From Flavobacterium potami (GTDB lineage Bacteria; Bacteroidota; Bacteroidia; Flavobacteriales; Flavobacteriaceae), in assembly GCF_020026915.1 (NCBI RefSeq), contig NZ_JAINUY010000007.1, positions 186,001 to 250,000 of the forward strand: a stretch of DNA of 64,000 bases. Direction: 5' to 3'. The notes beneath the pieces are model-generated. The model was given only the letters and a program-made list of their open reading frames with translations. It ran no database searches and was not told the origin of the DNA. The position numbers and the translations under genes are program-made. Shown piece by piece: positions 61,761-64,000 of the stretch; position 1 is the first letter of the stretch, and the number at the start of each line of letters is the position of its first letter.

Positions 61761-63131
61761 TCATTTGTATACAGAATCTTTGCGTGACTTTTTATTAGTG
61801 TTTTTTTGGATGATCCTTTGCTCATGAATCTGATGTATAGTTTTATTGCTGTCGGAGTTTAGTTCTTTAATCTTAGCATCTCCAATAATCTGTTTGCTGT
61901 AAATGCTGTTGTGGCCTGATATAAGATAGGACACAATACAGGCTATGGCAGCATAGATTCCACATTCCGAGCCAAACAATTCCATAGCCATTATCGTGCA
62001 GGCGAGAGGAGTGTTTGTTGCGCCAGCGAAGACTGCAGCAAATCCCATTCCTGCAAGAAGACTCATTGGAAGCGGAATGAAAAGGGAAAGAGTATTGCCT
62101 AATGCTGCTCCGATGAAGAATAAAGGGGTTACTTCGCCGCCTTTGAAACCTGCTGCCAGGGTAATGATTGTAAAAATCATTTTTAAAGCAAAATCATATT
62201 CTGGAAGTGTTTTTTCAAAAGACTCAACTATAACTGGAACTCCGAGGCCAATATATCGGGTTGTGCCGAGAAGAAGTACTAAAATTACAATGATGATTCC
62301 TCCTGCGAAAGGGCGCATTGGAGCCCATTTTATATGTTTTTTATATTGAATTGAAGCAAAATGAATTGTTCTGCTGAATGAAACGGCACATATTCCAAAT
62401 ATAATTCCAGCCAAAATACTGTAAAGTATAGGTAGAGCAGTCACTTTAGGAATATCTGTAATTTGATAATGCGTATGATGGGCATTCCACATGCGGGTTA
62501 CTATATCGGCAAAAACTGCCGATGTAAAAGCAGGAAAAACTGCATTATATTTAATTTTCCCGATAAGAAAAACTTCAAGACCAAAGACAGCTCCTGCCAG
62601 CGGAGTTCCGAATACAGAACCAAAACCAGCGGCAATAGCAGCGATCAGCAACATTTTTCTTTCTTCATTATTCAAACGAAATGACTTGGTAAGCTGGTCT
62701 GAAATTGCTCCTGCCATCTGAAGCGCAGTGCCCTCTCGTCCTGCAGAACCCCCAAATAGATGCGTTACAATAGTTCCGACATATACAAAAGGAGCCATTT
62801 TAAGAGGAATGATTTCTTTAGGCTCATGAATATTGTTAATGAGCAGATTGTTTCCTGCTTCTACATCCTGACCTTTGTAGAGATACAGAATGCCAACAGC
62901 AAGTCCGCCAAAAGGAAGTAAATAAATAAGCCAGAAATGGCTTTCGCGAATAGCCGTTGCCCATTCAAGAGAAATTAGAAAACCTGCGGAAGCTGAACCT
63001 ACAAGCGTTCCGATAATTATACTGATAAACAGCCATTTTAAAATAAATAAAACAACAGGGAGGGGTTTAAAGATTGTTTTAATCTTTAAAACTTGATTTT
63101 TAGTAAATGAATTTTTGAAATTCTGAGACAT
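61761..63131 (-). CDS. CLC-F type fluoride/proton antiporter
   Basis: The 456-residue CLC-fold protein has about 10-12 membrane helices. The gating glutamate is E133 in GSAGREGTALQ, and KGGEVTPLFFIGAALG is the later conserved segment. The anion-coordinating GSGIP of chloride CLCs is replaced by EAGNN (91-95), as expected for the fluoride-specific CLC-F branch. A fluoride riboswitch precedes it, which supports fluoride export over chloride transport. The C-terminal ~50 residues are soluble and charged. Confidence 0.88.
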   Translation of the reverse strand: MSQNFKNSFTKNQVLKIKTIFKPLPVVLFILKWLFISIIIGTLVGSASAGFLISLEWATAIRESHFWLIYLLPFGGLAVGILYLYKGQDVEAGNNLLINNIHEPKEIIPLKMAPFVYVGTIVTHLFGGSAGREGTALQMAGAISDQLTKSFRLNNEERKMLLIAAIAAGFGSVFGTPLAGAVFGLEVFLIGKIKYNAVFPAFTSAVFADIVTRMWNAHHTHYQITDIPKVTALPILYSILAGIIFGICAVSFSRTIHFASIQYKKHIKWAPMRPFAGGIIIVILVLLLGTTRYIGLGVPVIVESFEKTLPEYDFALKMIFTIITLAAGFKGGEVTPLFFIGAALGNTLSLFIPLPMSLLAGMGFAAVFAGATNTPLACTIMAMELFGSECGIYAAIACIVSYLISGHNSIYSKQIIGDAKIKELNSDSNKTIHQIHEQRIIQKNTNKKSRKDSVYK

Positions 63132-63137
63132 ATGTAT

Positions 63138-63173
63138 CCTGATTAAAATGAGTAAACATTTAATTTAATCAGG
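63138..63173 (-). promoter_or_regulatory. Expression-platform hairpin of the fluoride riboswitch
   Basis: CCTGATTAAAAT (63138-63149) pairs with the complement near 63162-63173 across a short loop. The outer arm overlaps the aptamer's 3' conserved CCTGA, and the inner arm ends in AATCAGGATACAT just before the ATG at 63131. Formation of this hairpin and full aptamer folding look mutually exclusive, so it could block translation or transcription when fluoride is absent. Confidence 0.5.
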
Positions 63174-63222
63174 CGTCATCAGCTTTTTTAGGGCGGTTGG
63201 GTAAGGAAGAGCACCATTTCCT
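63168..63222 (-). ncRNA. Fluoride riboswitch (crcB motif)
   Basis: Read on the minus strand from 63222: GGAAATGGTGCTCTTCC, then AACCGCC, then a short stem, and GCTGATGACGCCT. These match the crcB-motif landmarks (GGNGAUGGNRUNCNCC, AACCGCC, GCUGAUGACGCCU) in order and spacing. It lies 37 bp upstream of the CLC-F gene. Fluoride binding to the aptamer turns on genes for fluoride export in known examples. Confidence 0.85.
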
Positions 63223-63293
63223 TTTGTTTTACAAATGTATGCTATTTTTATTAATAACCAAAAAGAAAATCACTATTCCTTACGTCTGCTTAA

Positions 63294-63311
63294 CCTAACG
63301 GGATTCGAATC
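63294..63311 (-). pseudogene. tRNA-like 3' end scrap between CLC-F and tRNA-Met
   Basis: On the minus strand it reads GATTCGAATCCCGTTAGG, i.e. a T-loop plus acceptor 3' end without the rest of a tRNA. CCCGTTAGG is shared with 60393-60420. Confidence 0.4.
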
Positions 63312-63374
63312 ATAATGTATTGAAAATACTGGCTTTTTAAAATTTTAAAAATTCAAATAAATTTTATCGAACCA

Positions 63375-63411
63375 AAAAAAGCCTGAGAAATCTAGATTTC
63401 TCAGGCTTTTA
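63375..63411 (-). terminator. Terminator of the initiator tRNA
   Basis: Stem AAAGCCTGAGAAATC / GATTTCTCAGGCTTT (63379-63393 and 63396-63410), minimal loop; T-rich flank on the reading side. It lies 12 bp after the tRNA 3' end. Confidence 0.85.
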
Positions 63412-63422
63412 CTTTAAAATAG

Positions 63423-63495
63423 TAGCGGGAACAGGACTCGAACCTGTGACCTTCGGGTTATGAGCCCGACGAGCTGCCTACTGCTCTATCCCGCG
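63423..63495 (-). tRNA. Initiator tRNA-Met (anticodon CAT)
   Basis: The 73-nt cloverleaf has acceptor CGCGGGA with TCCCGCT, leaving C1 opposite U72 unpaired. The anticodon stem TCGGG/CCCGA has three consecutive G-C pairs around CTCATAA. Both are initiator hallmarks. The T-arm is ACAGG-TTCGAGT-CCTGT. The discriminator is A; CCA is not encoded. Confidence 0.95.
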
Positions 63496-63586
63496 ATGTT
63501 TCGGGTGCAAAGATACACACTAAATGTGGTTTTGCAAGCTATTTTTATAATTTATTTTTTATAAGTGATGAAAAGACGAGCTTTTA

Positions 63587-64000
63587 TTACAATTTATAAG
63601 CTAATAATTCCTCGTAAACGTTTCCTTTTAAGCCTAATAACAATCCAAAAGCAGGTTCGGTTTTTATACCACTTTTTTTTAGTTTTATAATTTCTAATCG
63701 GAAATTTTCGTCTTTTGAGCGCAGAATCTGATCCTCAATAACCATGTGTTTGTAGCCATTTTGTTCCTTTGTTGGAACATTTTGCCCGAAAATCTCAATT
63801 TCAAAAGCATCAATATAGAAGTTTGCAACAACAGATTCCCGATTATTAATCAGATTTTCGCGAATGCTAAAGTCCTTTTTGTTTTTGAATAATGCTTTTA
63901 CTTTTTCAATAAAATCAGATTTGTTTTTCCAACAACATACAATGTCAAGATCGCTGTTCTCGATATCAATATTTATTGGAATTGTACCGACCAAGATCGG
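63587..64000 (-). CDS. DUF4269 nucleotidyltransferase-like protein, truncated by window edge
   Basis: The frame is open to base 64000 (reads PILVGTIPINIDI), so the start lies right of the window. Visible motifs are GTIPINIDIENSDLDIVC, which has the acidic DxD of nucleotidyltransferase folds, FYIDAFEIEIFGQNVPT and NGYKHMVIEDQILRS. The family length is about 180 residues, so about 40 are missing. The activity of DUF4269 proteins is not established. Confidence 0.85.
   Translation of the reverse strand, partial: PILVGTIPINIDIENSDLDIVCCWKNKSDFIEKVKALFKNKKDFSIRENLINNRESVVANFYIDAFEIEIFGQNVPTKEQNGYKHMVIEDQILRSKDENFRLEIIKLKKSGIKTEPAFGLLLGLKGNVYEELLAYKL

Overview
The window is a chromosomal segment of a Flavobacteriia member, most likely Flavobacterium and close in gene order to F. 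johnsoniae. The evidence is a low-GC genome, Bacteroidota-type -7 promoter motifs (TAnnTTTG), a gldKLMN(O) gliding/type IX secretion cluster, GLPGLI-, DUF4844-, DUF4269- and GxxExxY-type proteins, an FtsZ with a very long C-terminal tail, and intergenic repeats of flavobacterial type. Names rest on motifs read by eye; no database search was run.

Layout. 1-8050 (+) is the end of the division/cell-wall cluster ftsW(partial)-murG-murC-ftsQ-ftsA-ftsZ, closed by a strong terminator; a YqeY-like protein and tRNA-Arg(TCG) follow. 9.0-17.5 kb (-) is accessory: a DUF4844-like gene broken by an in-frame TAG, a TPR protein, a RibD/DHFR-like protein, a lipoprotein, a thioredoxin-fold protein, a methyltransferase, a DUF962 protein and a DUF3754 protein. 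17.9-22.9 kb holds a zinc-ribbon protein, a bacterial-gasdermin-like protein with its own upstream palindrome, a LytS/LytTR two-component pair and, divergent from it across a 20-bp-periodic repeat, an outer-membrane protein plus a tiny ferredoxin-like protein. 23.1-28.3 kb has a SulP transporter, an AraC regulator, an SDR and a secreted phosphodiesterase, with two intergenic units bracketed by related inverted termini. 28.5-36.7 kb (-) is a conserved housekeeping block (miaB, sigma-54 activator, lptE, repeat/TPR protein, secG, groES, groEL) with a GxxExxY gene inserted between inverted repeats.

37.1-47.0 kb (+) is topA, an arginase-fold pseudoenzyme, and gldK-gldL-gldM-gldN-gldO. The last two are a tandem duplication that includes the terminator. 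47-54.3 kb has an FAD oxidoreductase, DUF983, an ABC-F ATPase, a divergent phosphatidate phosphatase/lipid kinase pair, a GNAT protein and DUF1761. 54.3-60.2 kb is a repeat-rich accessory zone with small genes (SMI1/KNR4, GLPGLI, small membrane protein, secreted ASKHA-fold protein) and a possible hsdM scrap.

60.2-63.5 kb (-) looks like a fluoride-response islet. A fluoride (crcB-type) riboswitch precedes a CLC-F type antiporter, followed by an FlK-like hotdog thioesterase that keeps the T-E-H triad spacing of fluoroacetyl-CoA thioesterase, and an amidohydrolase. It lies between an intact initiator tRNA-Met and a degraded same-strand copy of that tRNA's 3' part. The window ends in a partial DUF4269 gene.
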